A stretch of 64,000 bases of DNA from Halomarina oriensis. Its GTDB lineage: Archaea; Halobacteriota; Halobacteria; Halobacteriales; Haloarculaceae. The translations under genes and the position numbers were made by a program. The notes below the pieces were generated by a model. The model made no database searches. It was not told the origin of the DNA and worked only from the letters and a program-made list of their open reading frames with translations. This document shows positions 24,789-34,339 of this stretch, one piece after another (position 1 is the stretch's first letter; the number at the start of each line of letters is the position of its first letter). The DNA lies in assembly GCF_009791395.1 (NCBI RefSeq), contig NZ_WSZK01000012.1, forward strand, positions 62,001 through 126,000, written 5' to 3'.

Positions 24789-26315
24789 TCAGGCGACGCG
24801 GTCGACGACCGTCTCCCCGTCGACGACGAGGTTGTACGCCTCCTCGTCGTCGTTCCAGAGCACGAGGACGTTCTCGAACGCCAGCAGCGCGCCGTAGGGA
24901 GCCTCACCGAGCGTCCGGTTGAGCGCCGACTCGCGGGTGCAGACGGCGTAGTGGTCGACCGCCTGACTCCCGTCACCGACACGGTACAGCGGGTTCCCTT
25001 CGGCGAGGTTCGCGCTGAGTTTGAACGCCACGCAGTCGACGCGGCCGGTGACGTGGTCCTCGCTGTTCGCCAGCGGGGCGAACCGTGCGGGGTCGGGCGT
25101 GAACGCGACGCGCGTCCGGCCGTCCCGACGCAACAGCGAGTGGGCGTACTGCACGTCGACGTTGACGAACTCGCCGGGGGCGTGTTCGTCGTCGGTGTCC
25201 GGCGTCGCCTCGTCGAGACGGCGCTGGAAGTCGGGAACCGCGAGGTCCGGTCGGACCTCGAACGACCACCCGCCGTCCTCGGGCGTCCGCCACGACCAGA
25301 GACGGACCTCCGGGCCGTAGACGGTCAGGGTCGCCCCCTCGGCGCTCCCCTCGCGTTCGAGGGCACGCTCGACCGTCCGCAGACCTATCGCGGTGTTCCT
25401 GTCGGCCGGAGCGATACCGACGAGCGTCCCGTCCGCCGCGAGGACGTCGGCGTACCGCCGCGCCACCGCCGTCGGGTCGTCGAGTTCCGAGAGGACGTTC
25501 GAGAAGACGACGAGGTCGAATCCGGCCGCGTTGGCCTCGGTCGCTCCCTCCTCGCTCGCGTCGCCGGCTTCACTCCCGTCGTCGGCCCCGGTTCCCTCAG
25601 CGTCTCGGTCGGCGGCGGCGACCAGCGTCTCCGGGGCGAACGCCTCCGCCGTCTCGCGGTGGACCGTGACCCGCTGGTTTCGGCCGGCTTCGACGAGATC
25701 GTCGAAGACGGCCGCGGCGGCGCTCGGTTCGACGGCGTGGTAGTCGACCAGTGCGTCGTCGGGCAGCAGGTCGAGCAGGCCGAGCGCGGGGCCGCCGACA
25801 CCTGCCCCCACGTCGAGCACCCGGAGCGGCCGCGGGAGCAGGCCGTCGCCCGCGAGTGCGCCGCCGACGTACTGCCCGACGGCGTAGTAGTCGGGGAGGT
25901 GGTAGAGCGCGTAGGCCAGTGCCGTCTCCTCGTCGTACTCGACGGGGTTCTGTCGGTAGTAGTCCTCCTTGACGCGCCGGACGATACCCCGGAGTCGGTC
26001 GCCCGACTCGCCCTCGGCCCACTCCCAGCCGTAGCGGTCGACCAGCAGGGCGTCGAGTCGTTCGGCGTACGCCTCCGGGAACGCCTCGACACGCTCGATG
26101 CGCGTCCGGACCGGGTCGTCGTCGACGGGGACGAACGTGCCGTCCTCGCGTTCGACCACGCCGAGGTCGAACTGTGCGTCACGGAGCGTCTGGCGGACGA
26201 CGGCGGGGTGGGGCGTCCCCTCGACGTACTCGTGTATCTCCTCGGGGTCGACGGGCCGGACCTGCCGCAGGTAGCGGGCGTTGTCGAGGACGGCCTGTCG
26301 CTGGTCGGCGTTCAC
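24789..26315 (-). CDS. Rsm22-like putative rRNA methyltransferase
   Basis: A 508-residue protein of the small ribosomal subunit Rsm22 family, S-adenosylmethionine-dependent methyltransferases tied to ribosome assembly in mitochondria and archaea. A long N-terminal helical domain includes RRVKEDYYRQNPVEYDEETALAYALYHLP (near 120-148). The methyltransferase motif I is VLDVGAGVGGPALGLL near 166, and motif IV is LVVFSNVLSELDD near 275. An acidic insertion of about 30 residues interrupts the domain. The protein has only two cysteines, so the cysteine cluster reported for mitochondrial homologues is absent. It starts at GTG 26315, overlapping the prephenate dehydrogenase stop. Confidence 0.72.
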   Translation of the reverse strand: MNADQRQAVLDNARYLRQVRPVDPEEIHEYVEGTPHPAVVRQTLRDAQFDLGVVEREDGTFVPVDDDPVRTRIERVEAFPEAYAERLDALLVDRYGWEWAEGESGDRLRGIVRRVKEDYYRQNPVEYDEETALAYALYHLPDYYAVGQYVGGALAGDGLLPRPLRVLDVGAGVGGPALGLLDLLPDDALVDYHAVEPSAAAAVFDDLVEAGRNQRVTVHRETAEAFAPETLVAAADRDAEGTGADDGSEAGDASEEGATEANAAGFDLVVFSNVLSELDDPTAVARRYADVLAADGTLVGIAPADRNTAIGLRTVERALEREGSAEGATLTVYGPEVRLWSWRTPEDGGWSFEVRPDLAVPDFQRRLDEATPDTDDEHAPGEFVNVDVQYAHSLLRRDGRTRVAFTPDPARFAPLANSEDHVTGRVDCVAFKLSANLAEGNPLYRVGDGSQAVDHYAVCTRESALNRTLGEAPYGALLAFENVLVLWNDDEEAYNLVVDGETVVDRVA

Positions 26316-27157
26316 GACCGGTCACCTCCCGCCGCGTCGTCGGCCCGCTCGCTGCCGGTTCCCTCCGTCGCCGTCTCTTCGTCCTCTCGCGGCCCACCGG
26401 ACCGTCCCGCTTCCTCGTAGAGCGTGGCGAACGCCTCGGGGTCGCCCCGGCTCTCGGCGACTCGCTCGGCCGCCGCTGCGAGTTCCTCGGCCCCGTCGAA
26501 CGCGGCCTGGATGTCGCCGAAGACGTGGGCCGTGCTCCCGGTGATGCTCTCGACGGCCTCGAACAGCGCCGTCGAGACGTCGGTGTGGTAGCGCGGGTCG
26601 ACCGCCTCGCGGACGAGTCCGTAGGCGAGGACGGCGGCGTGGGCCTTCGCCTGGACCGTCTCCATCGCCTCGTCGTGATCGGTCGCCGTCGTCTCGAACA
26701 CCTCGTTGCCGGCCGCGACGAGCGCCTCCCGAATCGCGTCGGTGACGCGACCGGTCGCGTCGGGGACGGCGGCGATACGCCCCGGCGCGTTGGCCGTCGA
26801 GAACATCGGGTGCAGGGAGAGTCGTTCGTGGTCGGGGGCGTGCTCGCGCATCGCGTCGAGCGCCGGCCCCATCACGCCGGTCACGTCGACGACGGCGTGT
26901 TCGGCACGGGGGGCCTGTGCGGCGACGGCCTCCGCGACGGCGGGTATCGGAACCGCCAGCACGACGGCGTCGAACCGGTCCGTCGACTCGGGCGTCGGTG
27001 GGGGCGACACCGGGACCGTCCCGCCGTCGACTGTCGTGGCCGCTCGGTCGGCGGCGTCCGCGTCGAGGTCGGCGACGGCGACGTCGTGGCCGGCGTCGGC
27101 CAGTGTTCGGCCGACCCACGTACCCATCTCGCCCGCGCCGACGATACAGCAGTGCAT
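26312..27157 (-). CDS. tyrA: Prephenate dehydrogenase
   Basis: A 281-residue enzyme converting prephenate to 4-hydroxyphenylpyruvate in tyrosine synthesis. The nucleotide-binding motif CIVGAGEMGTWVG opens the protein. The catalytic region includes VDVTGVMGPALDAM and LHPMF near 110-135 (LSLHPMF holds the conserved His). A helical C-terminal half and an acidic tail follow. Archaeal enzymes of this type use NAD(P) through a Rossmann fold; the cofactor preference is not determined here. It precedes Rsm22 with GTGA overlap, an arrangement common in haloarchaea. It uses prephenate made by the chorismate mutase encoded at 11292. Confidence 0.85.
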   Translation of the reverse strand: MHCCIVGAGEMGTWVGRTLADAGHDVAVADLDADAADRAATTVDGGTVPVSPPPTPESTDRFDAVVLAVPIPAVAEAVAAQAPRAEHAVVDVTGVMGPALDAMREHAPDHERLSLHPMFSTANAPGRIAAVPDATGRVTDAIREALVAAGNEVFETTATDHDEAMETVQAKAHAAVLAYGLVREAVDPRYHTDVSTALFEAVESITGSTAHVFGDIQAAFDGAEELAAAAERVAESRGDPEAFATLYEEAGRSGGPREDEETATEGTGSERADDAAGGDRS

Positions 27158-27291
27158 GTGGGAGCGACTCCGTCGCGGGGGAAAAGGCTGTCCGAGTCCG
27201 GGTCGAACGTCGACCGTTCGGAGACTATACAGCTAGCCGAGCAACGTTTGGTGTGAACTCCCTGGACTTCTGGTAGGTTCAGACGAGACTC

Positions 27292-27450
27292 ATGCCCCAC
27301 TGTGACAACTGCAACGCCCACGTTTCGCGTCGCTTCCAGACCGTGTTCGCCGACGACCGGGGGGACCTCCTCGCGTGCCCCAGTTGCTCGCCGAACGCCG
27401 GTATCGCCGAATCCTCACGCGACCGAACGCGCGACAGGAGGAGCGACTGA
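27292..27450 (+). CDS. 52-aa zinc-ribbon protein
   Basis: ATG 27292 to TGA 27450 encodes 52 residues, too short for long-ORF detection. Two Cys pairs, CDNC near the start and CPSC near residue 30, form a zinc ribbon. The segment RRFQTVFADDRGDLLACPSCSPNAGIAE matches a well-known haloarchaeal small-protein family of unknown function. The arginine-rich tail could bind nucleic acid, which is inference. It is divergent from tyrA. Confidence 0.75.
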   Translation: MPHCDNCNAHVSRRFQTVFADDRGDLLACPSCSPNAGIAESSRDRTRDRRSD

Positions 27451-27499
27451 CCGTCGGCATCGACCGTCGGGAGACCGCACCACGGACGGCGAAGCGGCG

Positions 27500-28318
27500 T
27501 CATCCCAACCGTTCGCGGAGGACCGCTTCGACCGCGTCGGGGTCCTCCAGCGCGTCGAGCGCACAGTGGTACGACCCGCCCGGTAGTCGGCGCTGGAGGA
27601 CGAGCGCGTCGTCCGTTCGCTCGTAGCCGACGAACCGTCCCCACGGAACGTACTGCTCCCGGACGGTACCTCGGCCGGTCACGACGACGCCCCCTTCGAG
27701 TGCGGTGTACTCCGTCGTCCGGTCGAGGACGGTCACCGCCATCAGACCGATGGCGATGCCACCGCTGAGGAGTCCCGGCGTAAGCGGCACGTCGAACAGC
27801 GTCCCCGCGAGGCCGCCCACCGAGAGGACGACGGCGGCCACGAGGTACCAGTACCGCGTTCGTCTCCGCCGAGGCTCGTCCATCGGCGCGGCCCACGTTC
27901 GGCGTTCGCGCTCCTCGGACCGACGGCGGTGCGCGTACAGGTTGTCCGCCGAGACGAACGCGACACCGCCGACGACGGCCAGTGACACCCCCACGGCGAG
28001 CGCGAGGCCGACCCACGTGTCCGGGCCGACTCCCTCGGCCGCAACGTCGAGTGCCACCGTCCCCGTCACGTCGAGTGCCACGAGGACCACTCCGACGGCG
28101 ATGGGGAGCACCGGCAGGACGTAGTGGAGTCGTCGGGCGGCGAACGCGCTGGCGAGGTCACGCCACCGGGACGCGAGCAGGACGGCGACGAGACACGATA
28201 CACTCTGGACGGCGATGGCCGTCGGAGGGAGGCCGGCGACGGCGGCGACTCCTGCGACGGTCAGTGCGACCCAGAGCGCCAGCAGCGGGCCGAACAGCTT
28301 CAGTGGAGGGCGGCTCAT
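27500..28318 (-). CDS. Membrane protein with C-terminal PH-like domain
   Basis: A 272-residue protein with hydrophobic segments near residues 8-28, 33-50, 66-86, 103-125, 155-172 and 180-200. The last 70 residues, TTEYTALEGGVVVTGRG ... VPWGRFVGYERTDDALVLQRR, read like a short soluble beta domain of the bacterial PH type, facing the cytoplasm. Such proteins are common in haloarchaea and poorly characterised. It is convergent with the zinc-ribbon gene. No partner is evident. Confidence 0.65.
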   Translation of the reverse strand: MSRPPLKLFGPLLALWVALTVAGVAAVAGLPPTAIAVQSVSCLVAVLLASRWRDLASAFAARRLHYVLPVLPIAVGVVLVALDVTGTVALDVAAEGVGPDTWVGLALAVGVSLAVVGGVAFVSADNLYAHRRRSEERERRTWAAPMDEPRRRRTRYWYLVAAVVLSVGGLAGTLFDVPLTPGLLSGGIAIGLMAVTVLDRTTEYTALEGGVVVTGRGTVREQYVPWGRFVGYERTDDALVLQRRLPGGSYHCALDALEDPDAVEAVLRERLG

Positions 28319-28411
28319 ATCGGACAGTCGACGTGACTGCTGAAAAAGCGTCGGGGTGTGTCCAGATGCGAGCGCTCCACGGCCGGGAGCCTCGTTCAGT
28401 TCCGCTTCGGT

Positions 28412-29602
28412 CTACTCGACGACCAGTTCCTCGGGGTAGTCGGTGAAGTTCTCGTAGCCGTCCTCGGTGACGACGGCGATGTCTTCGATGCGGACGCCAC
28501 CGAACTCGGGGTCGTAGAGGCCGGGTTCGACGGTGACGACGTGGCCCGGTTCCAGTTCGCCGCCGCGGGGACTGAGACTCGGCCCCTCGTGGATGTCGAG
28601 GCCGACGCCGTGGCCCGTCGAGTGGATGAACCCCGTCTCCGTGGCCTCGTCGCTCCGCAGGGTGGGCCAGCCGGCGTCCTCGTAGACGTCACAGACCGCG
28701 TCGTGGACGTCCTTGCCCGTCGCACCGGGTTCGAGCGCGTCGAACGCCGCCTCTTTGGCCTCCTGGGTGAGGTCGTACCACTCCGCGACGGTGTCGTTGG
28801 GCGTCCCCTTCACGAACGTCCGGGTCATGTCCGCGAAGTACTTCGTCTCCTTGTCCCGCGGGAAGATGTCGACGATGATGGACTCGTCTGCACGGAGCGG
28901 GCCGCTCCCCCGGTCGTGGGGGTCCGCGGCGTCCGCACCGCAGGCGACGATGGTCTCGTCGAGCGCACAGCCGTGACGGAGCAGTTCCATCTCTATCTCG
29001 CGGGTGACGCGCTCGCTGGTCAGCACCTCCCCCTCGTGGACGAGGACGCCGCTGCCGGCGTCGGTGCCCGTCTCCACCCTCGCCTCGGCGATGAGTTCCT
29101 CGGCACGCGCCATCGCACGCTCGTTGGCCGTCTGGGCCTCCGCGACGTGTTCGACCTCTTCGCTGGTCTTGACCGCCCGGATGTCGTCGACGACGCCCTC
29201 GCGTTCCGCTTCGAGGTCGACCCCCTGCGCTCGGAGGCCGTCACCGACACCGAGCGGGAACTCCTCGGGCGTGACGACGCTCTCGACGCCGTGTTCGGCG
29301 AGGAACTCGGCGGTGATGCGGTCACCGGCCTCGTCGTGGCCGTACTCCTCCAGTTTCGCGCGGTAGTCGTAGTCGGCGTGGCGAGCGACCGTCGCGGGTC
29401 GGTCGGCCTTCCGCGCACGACCGTACTCCAGACTGGAGACGAGCAGGTGTACCTCGCCGTCGTAGAGCGTCAGGAACGGGTCCGGCGCGTCGAACCCCGA
29501 GAGGTAGCGCTGGGTCGAGTCCTCGCTGTCGGCGTAGACGAGGTAGCCGCCCGCACCGCGGTCGTCGAGGAACGAATCGAGGTCGGAGAGGTCCGGTTGC
29601 AT
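28412..29602 (-). CDS. Xaa-Pro dipeptidase/aminopeptidase (M24 family)
   Basis: A 396-residue metallopeptidase, releasing residues in front of proline. The creatinase-type N-terminal domain covers about 1-150. The pita-bread catalytic domain follows, with metal ligands visible: Asp in IIVDIFPRD, Asp in FADMTRTF, His in [12 protein letters not shown], Glu in VTVEPGLY and Glu in [10 protein letters not shown]. All five are kept, so it should be active. I chose ATG 29602, which starts at [12 protein letters not shown] as in haloarchaeal homologues. The upstream frame to 29740 overlaps the next gene. Confidence 0.87.
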   Translation of the reverse strand: MQPDLSDLDSFLDDRGAGGYLVYADSEDSTQRYLSGFDAPDPFLTLYDGEVHLLVSSLEYGRARKADRPATVARHADYDYRAKLEEYGHDEAGDRITAEFLAEHGVESVVTPEEFPLGVGDGLRAQGVDLEAEREGVVDDIRAVKTSEEVEHVAEAQTANERAMARAEELIAEARVETGTDAGSGVLVHEGEVLTSERVTREIEMELLRHGCALDETIVACGADAADPHDRGSGPLRADESIIVDIFPRDKETKYFADMTRTFVKGTPNDTVAEWYDLTQEAKEAAFDALEPGATGKDVHDAVCDVYEDAGWPTLRSDEATETGFIHSTGHGVGLDIHEGPSLSPRGGELEPGHVVTVEPGLYDPEFGGVRIEDIAVVTEDGYENFTDYPEELVVE

Positions 29603-29673
29603 ACCCGGACCCAGCGCCGCCGGCGAGAAAACAGTACTGACACCGGGTGACGATGCGCCTCGGCGACCGCTCC

Positions 29674-30021
29674 TCAGCCGAGTCCCCGAACCATCGCCGC
29701 CAGCGTCGGCAACACGAGCGTCGCACCGAGCGCCAGCCACGTCAGTTGCCCGGCGACGGCGAACTGCCCGAGCGCCCCGAACAGCCAGAGGTACGCGAGG
29801 AACGCCGCGAGCACCGCGATACCGAAGTAGAGGCCGTACTGCACCGCCCGCCAGAAGGAGGGGGCGAGGACGCCCAGCAGGAGGCCGCCGACCACGAGGC
29901 CGACCCAGTGGACGGCCGTCACCGCGAGGCCGACGAGGAACGTGAACACGACGAGCACGTCCGAGTACTCACCCGTCCGGAGTGCGTCGCGCAGTCGCCC
30001 GGTCTTCGCGGCGTCGCTCAT
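29674..30021 (-). CDS. Small four-helix membrane protein
   Basis: A 115-residue protein of four hydrophobic segments (about residues 22-38, 40-55, 62-82 and 88-108) with a charged N-terminus. It overlaps the stop of the penicillin-acylase-family gene by ATGA (30018-30021), so the two are coupled and likely act together. There are no recognised motifs. A role as partner or helper of the exported hydrolase is inference from coupling. Confidence 0.6.
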   Translation of the reverse strand: MSDAAKTGRLRDALRTGEYSDVLVVFTFLVGLAVTAVHWVGLVVGGLLLGVLAPSFWRAVQYGLYFGIAVLAAFLAYLWLFGALGQFAVAGQLTWLALGATLVLPTLAAMVRGLG

Positions 30022-32558
30022 CGCTGCCCTCCGTCCTCGGCGTCCGCACCGGCGTCGCCGTCACTGCCGTCATCTCCACCGGAGGCAGTGAACCGGATGT
30101 CAACCGCGCCGGCGTCGTCGAAGTCCATCGGCTTGTACTCGCCCTCGGCCCACTCGTCGAGTTGGTCGTGGTAGTGCGGCGAGAACGGGTTACCGGACTG
30201 GCCACCGGGGATGACACCCGACGACTCCCCGTCGAACGTCGAGACCATGCGCCAACTCGACCCGGCCTGCATCGACCCCTCGGTGCGGAAGTTGAAGACG
30301 GTGAACGGCGACCCGTCCATCGCCCGCTCGGGGTAGTCGAGGTAGCCCACCGGGAACGGGTGGTTCAGGTCCAGTCGGTTGTAGTCGCCGTAGGTCTCCC
30401 AGCCGTTCTCGTCGGCGCGGGCCTTCGCACGTTCCATCGCCTCTGCGTAGGCGTCGGCGCGCGTCTCGCGCTCGTCGGTCCGGACGTCGTCGAACCACTC
30501 GCTGTCCTCCGGCAACGTCTGGACGACGTAGAGGTGTGGGTAGTAGCCCTCGTCCAGCCCTTTCGGGTGGTACTCGTCGTAGAACGTGGCGTTCCTGACC
30601 TCCTGGCGGAAGAGCGCGAACGCGAGCGCCGCCTCCGAGTCGGCGGTCATGTTGTAGTCCCACGATTCGAGGCTATCGGCCCACTCGCGGGTGTCCTCGT
30701 CCATCGCACTCCGGCTATCGAGGACGCCGGGGACGAACCCCTCGGCGGCCGTCGAGTAGACGTCGCGCTGCATCGTCCGCATGAACTCGGCGTCCATCGG
30801 TTCGCCCGACTCGGCACGCCGGTCGAGCAGTTCGTAGATGCGCTCTCCCCTGTATGGGTCGGCGTAGCGACCGCTCGTCGAGAGGTAGAACCCCGGCTGG
30901 TCGGCCGTGCGCTGGTTGGCCGTGGCGATGTAGTCCGCCCCGAACACGTGGGGCACCTGCTCGTAGGGGACGAACCCCTCCCACGAGGACTGACCGAACG
31001 GCGTGAACCCACGCCACTCGCCCTCGCCCGCAGAGCCGTCGAACACGCGGTCACCGCGGACGACTTCGCCGTCACCGGACTGCGTCCGGTTGCCAGACGA
31101 ACTCCGTTCGTCGCTGTCGGTGTAGCGGTACGGGTACTTCCCCGTCGCTCGGTAGAGCGTCCCGCCGTCCCTGTCCGCTGCCACGAGGTTCTGAGTCGGC
31201 GAGTCGAAGTCGCGTGCGGCCTCCTCGACGTCGTCGACCGTCTCGGCGCGGTTGAACCCCCAGATAGCGAGCGCCTCCTTCGTGCCCGTCATCCCGGTCC
31301 ACGCGACGCCGACGCCGACCGGACCGTCGGGCGTCTCACGTTCGAGGTACGCGCCGTGGACCGTCTTCCGAACGGTGACGGTCACGTCCTCGCCGCCGCT
31401 GACCTGGATGGTCTGCTGTTCGGTCTCGAACGCGCGTTCCTCGCCGTCGTAGACGTAGGTGTCGTTCGAGGGCGTCTCGTAGGTGTAGAGGTCGGTCACG
31501 TCCGCGCCGACGTTCGTCACTCCCCACGCGACGTTCCGGTTCTGGCCGATGATGACGCTCGGGACACCGGGGAACGTCACCCCGCGCACGTCGTAGCCGT
31601 CGTCGCCGGTCAGGTGGAGGCGCATCTCGTACCAGACCGGCGGCACGGTCAGCGTCAGGTGGGGGTCGTTGGCGAGTAGCGGTTGCCCACTGGCCGTCTG
31701 GTTGCCCGAGACGACCCAGTTGTTCGACCCGATGCCCGGTTCGCGCTGGAAGTCACGCAGGGACTCGTAGAGCGCGTCGTAGGCCGCGAGGTCGGTCCGG
31801 TTCGACGTGTTCGCAGTCGGGGCGTCCCACTCGGTGCGGAGGACGGGACTGTCGTGGGCCAACTGGTCGGGGTAGAGTTCGCTCGTCGCCTCGGTGCCGA
31901 GTTTCGAGTCGAGGACGCCCGCCTCCAGGTCGCGGAAGTCCCCCGACAGCGACCACGAGATCTGCTTGTCGACGAGGAGTGTCGCCGTGGGCGTCCACGG
32001 CTCCGGTTCGTAGTCGTTCAGGCGGAACTCGACGGGGAGCGGTTCGGTCGCCCGGTAGCGGTTGACGCCGTCGGTGTAGGCCCGAACCAGCGGTCCGTAC
32101 TCGGTGTCTTCGAGCGCTTCCCACGAGGCTTCGGCCGCCCCCTGGAAGTCCATCTGCCGGTAGAAGCGGTCCGACTCCACCGCCTGCTCGCCGACGGCCG
32201 CCGAGAGGTTGCCGGCCATCAGACGGCGCTGGAGGTCCATCTCCCACAGTCTGTCGCGGGCCTGGACGTAGCCGACGGCGTAGTACAGCGCCGCCTCGTC
32301 GTCGGCCTCGATGTGGGGGACGCCGTCGGCGTCGTAACTGACGGTCGCCTCGCCGTACGGGTTCTCGACGGTCGTCTCGCCGGAGAGCGCGTCGCCGGCG
32401 GCGCTCCCGACGCCGTCACCACCGTCGCTCACGCCGCTCCACGCGGCACCGCTGAAGGGCGCAGCGAGCGAGAGGTAGCTCCCGCCGAACACCCCGGCGG
32501 TGACCAAGAGGACGGCGGCGACCACCGCGGCCGCCACCTGTATGGGGTTTCGTGACAT
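30018..32558 (-). CDS. Penicillin acylase family Ntn-hydrolase, membrane-anchored
   Basis: An 846-residue protein. Residues 7-28 form an N-terminal membrane segment, so the enzyme faces the outside. The family is made as a precursor that cleaves itself before a serine, which becomes the N-terminal nucleophile; here the GSNNWVVSG motif near residue 275 supplies that serine. Upstream, the alpha part has GVPHIEA and YVQARDRLWEMDLQRRL, the family hallmarks. The long beta part follows. These enzymes hydrolyse amides such as N-acyl-homoserine lactones or penicillin-like compounds, and the substrate here is unknown. The C-terminal tail is a low-complexity Gly/Asp stretch. It is coupled to the small membrane gene that follows. 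Confidence 0.88.
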   Translation of the reverse strand: MSRNPIQVAAAVVAAVLLVTAGVFGGSYLSLAAPFSGAAWSGVSDGGDGVGSAAGDALSGETTVENPYGEATVSYDADGVPHIEADDEAALYYAVGYVQARDRLWEMDLQRRLMAGNLSAAVGEQAVESDRFYRQMDFQGAAEASWEALEDTEYGPLVRAYTDGVNRYRATEPLPVEFRLNDYEPEPWTPTATLLVDKQISWSLSGDFRDLEAGVLDSKLGTEATSELYPDQLAHDSPVLRTEWDAPTANTSNRTDLAAYDALYESLRDFQREPGIGSNNWVVSGNQTASGQPLLANDPHLTLTVPPVWYEMRLHLTGDDGYDVRGVTFPGVPSVIIGQNRNVAWGVTNVGADVTDLYTYETPSNDTYVYDGEERAFETEQQTIQVSGGEDVTVTVRKTVHGAYLERETPDGPVGVGVAWTGMTGTKEALAIWGFNRAETVDDVEEAARDFDSPTQNLVAADRDGGTLYRATGKYPYRYTDSDERSSSGNRTQSGDGEVVRGDRVFDGSAGEGEWRGFTPFGQSSWEGFVPYEQVPHVFGADYIATANQRTADQPGFYLSTSGRYADPYRGERIYELLDRRAESGEPMDAEFMRTMQRDVYSTAAEGFVPGVLDSRSAMDEDTREWADSLESWDYNMTADSEAALAFALFRQEVRNATFYDEYHPKGLDEGYYPHLYVVQTLPEDSEWFDDVRTDERETRADAYAEAMERAKARADENGWETYGDYNRLDLNHPFPVGYLDYPERAMDGSPFTVFNFRTEGSMQAGSSWRMVSTFDGESSGVIPGGQSGNPFSPHYHDQLDEWAEGEYKPMDFDDAGAVDIRFTASGGDDGSDGDAGADAEDGGQR

Positions 32559-32692
32559 ACACTCACGGGAACAGGAGGGCGGTTAAGCGTTCCGTCGTGT
32601 CGGCTCGTTCGCGGTGCAGTCGGCCGAAGACGGCGAGAATCACCGCCGGAGAGTCCCAACGGTTTTGTCCTCCTCAACGGCAGTTACGGGCG

Positions 32693-34330
32693 ATGGACAA
32701 GTGGACGCGACGGACGGTCAAGTACATGGCGGGGCTGTTCGCCGTTATTCTCGTCTACGCGGCCGTCTACGACTACGGGATGACCGCCTTCGACGGCCGA
32801 CCGCGGACGTTCCTCGAAGCCCTCCAGGTCGTCGTCGAGACGTTCACGACGACCGGATTCGGCTCCGACGCCCAGTGGGAGAGCTGGCAGATGCAGGCAC
32901 TCATCATCGTGATGGATCTGACGGGCGTGTTCCTCATCTTCCTCGCGTTGCCCACGCTCGTCTTCCCGCTGTTCGAGGAGGCGCTCTCGACGGCCGCGCC
33001 GACGAGCGTCGACCGGGTCGGTCACGTCGTCATCGCGGGCTACACCCCTCGTGGGCGAGCGCTCATCCGAGAACTCGACGCGCGAGACATCCCGTACGTC
33101 GTCGTCGAACCCGACCGCGACCGGGCGGCCGACATCTACGAGACCGACACGACCGTCGTCCACGGCGACCCCGAGAGCGTCGAGGTGTACGGCGACCGCG
33201 TCAACCTCGGAGACGCCCGTGCGCTCGTCGCGGACGTCGACGACGCCACCAACGCCTCCATCGCGCTCACTGCCACTCAGGTCTGTGACACGCCGGTCAT
33301 CACGTTCGTCGAGGAGCCGTCCCAGAAGGAGTACCACAGTCTGGCCGGCGCATCGGAGGCGTTCTCGCCCCGCCAGTTGGTCGGTGAGAGCCTCGCCACG
33401 AAGGTCACCTCGGGTGTCACCTCGGACCTGGACGACGCCATCGAGATCGGTGACGGCTTCGACGTCGTCGAACTCCCGGTCGAGTCGGGGAGCGAACTCG
33501 ACGGGGTCAGCGTCGCCGAGAGCGGCATCCGTGAACGGACCGGGGCGAACATCGTCGGCGCGTGGTTCCGCGGCGAGTTCGTCTCGCCACCTTCGCCGGA
33601 CGCGGTCGTCGACGAACAGACCATCCTGCTCGTCGCCGGTCAGGAGGAACAACTGGAGGGACTGAAGCGACTCACGCGCTCCGAACAGCGCCGGCGGCGC
33701 CGTGGCCACGTCGTCGTCGCGGGGCTCGGTATCGTCGGCACCACCGTCGAGCGAGCCATCGAAGACTCGGACCTCGGTCTGCCGCAGGTGACCGTCGACC
33801 GCGACCCCGCGAAGGACGCGGACGTGACCGGGGACGTCACGGACGCCCACGTCCTCCGGGAGGCGGGTGTCGGGGCGGCCGGGACGGTCATCCTCTCGCT
33901 CCCGAACGACACCGTGACCGTCTTCGCTACGCTCGTCGTCCGGGAGTTGAACCCGGAGATCGAGATCGTCGCCCGCGCCGAGTCCCAGGAGAGCGTCAGG
34001 AAACTCTACCGTGCCGGTGCGGACTACGTCCTCTCGCTGGGGACCGTCAGCGGTCGGATGCTCGCCTCGACCATTCTCGACGAGGAGGTCATCACGTTCG
34101 ACCAGCAGGTCGAACTCATCCGCACGGGGCCGGGAGACCTCACCGGCCGGACGCTCGGCGAAGCCGACGTTCGACGGAAGACCGGCTGTACCGTCGTCGC
34201 CGTCGAACGCGACGGCGCGCTGGTCTCCGACCTCGGTCCGGACTTCAGACTCCAGCGTGGTGACGAACTCGTCGTGGCCGGGACGGACGACGACATCGTG
34301 ACGTTCTCCGCGCTGGTCGGCGACGAGTGA
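32693..34330 (+). CDS. Potassium channel with two RCK (TrkA-type) domains
   Basis: A 545-residue protein. A membrane part at about residues 10-100 has two helices flanking a pore loop with the filter TTTGFGSD. Two Rossmann-fold TrkA-N domains follow (VVIAGYTPRGRAL near 107 and VVVAGLGIVGTTV near 342), each with a TrkA-C domain. RCK domains bind nucleotides or calcium to gate the pore. The filter reads GFG rather than the usual GYG, a natural variant. I start at ATG 32693. It is divergent from the penicillin acylase gene. Physiologically it would let K+ through the membrane, important in a high-potassium halophile. Confidence 0.85.
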   Translation: MDKWTRRTVKYMAGLFAVILVYAAVYDYGMTAFDGRPRTFLEALQVVVETFTTTGFGSDAQWESWQMQALIIVMDLTGVFLIFLALPTLVFPLFEEALSTAAPTSVDRVGHVVIAGYTPRGRALIRELDARDIPYVVVEPDRDRAADIYETDTTVVHGDPESVEVYGDRVNLGDARALVADVDDATNASIALTATQVCDTPVITFVEEPSQKEYHSLAGASEAFSPRQLVGESLATKVTSGVTSDLDDAIEIGDGFDVVELPVESGSELDGVSVAESGIRERTGANIVGAWFRGEFVSPPSPDAVVDEQTILLVAGQEEQLEGLKRLTRSEQRRRRRGHVVVAGLGIVGTTVERAIEDSDLGLPQVTVDRDPAKDADVTGDVTDAHVLREAGVGAAGTVILSLPNDTVTVFATLVVRELNPEIEIVARAESQESVRKLYRAGADYVLSLGTVSGRMLASTILDEEVITFDQQVELIRTGPGDLTGRTLGEADVRRKTGCTVVAVERDGALVSDLGPDFRLQRGDELVVAGTDDDIVTFSALVGDE

Positions 34331-34339
34331 GGGGTCGCG

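Noticed and set aside
30018-32558. Classification of the hydrolase as a true penicillin acylase
   Set aside because: The family is certain but the substrate is not; no penicillin use is implied.
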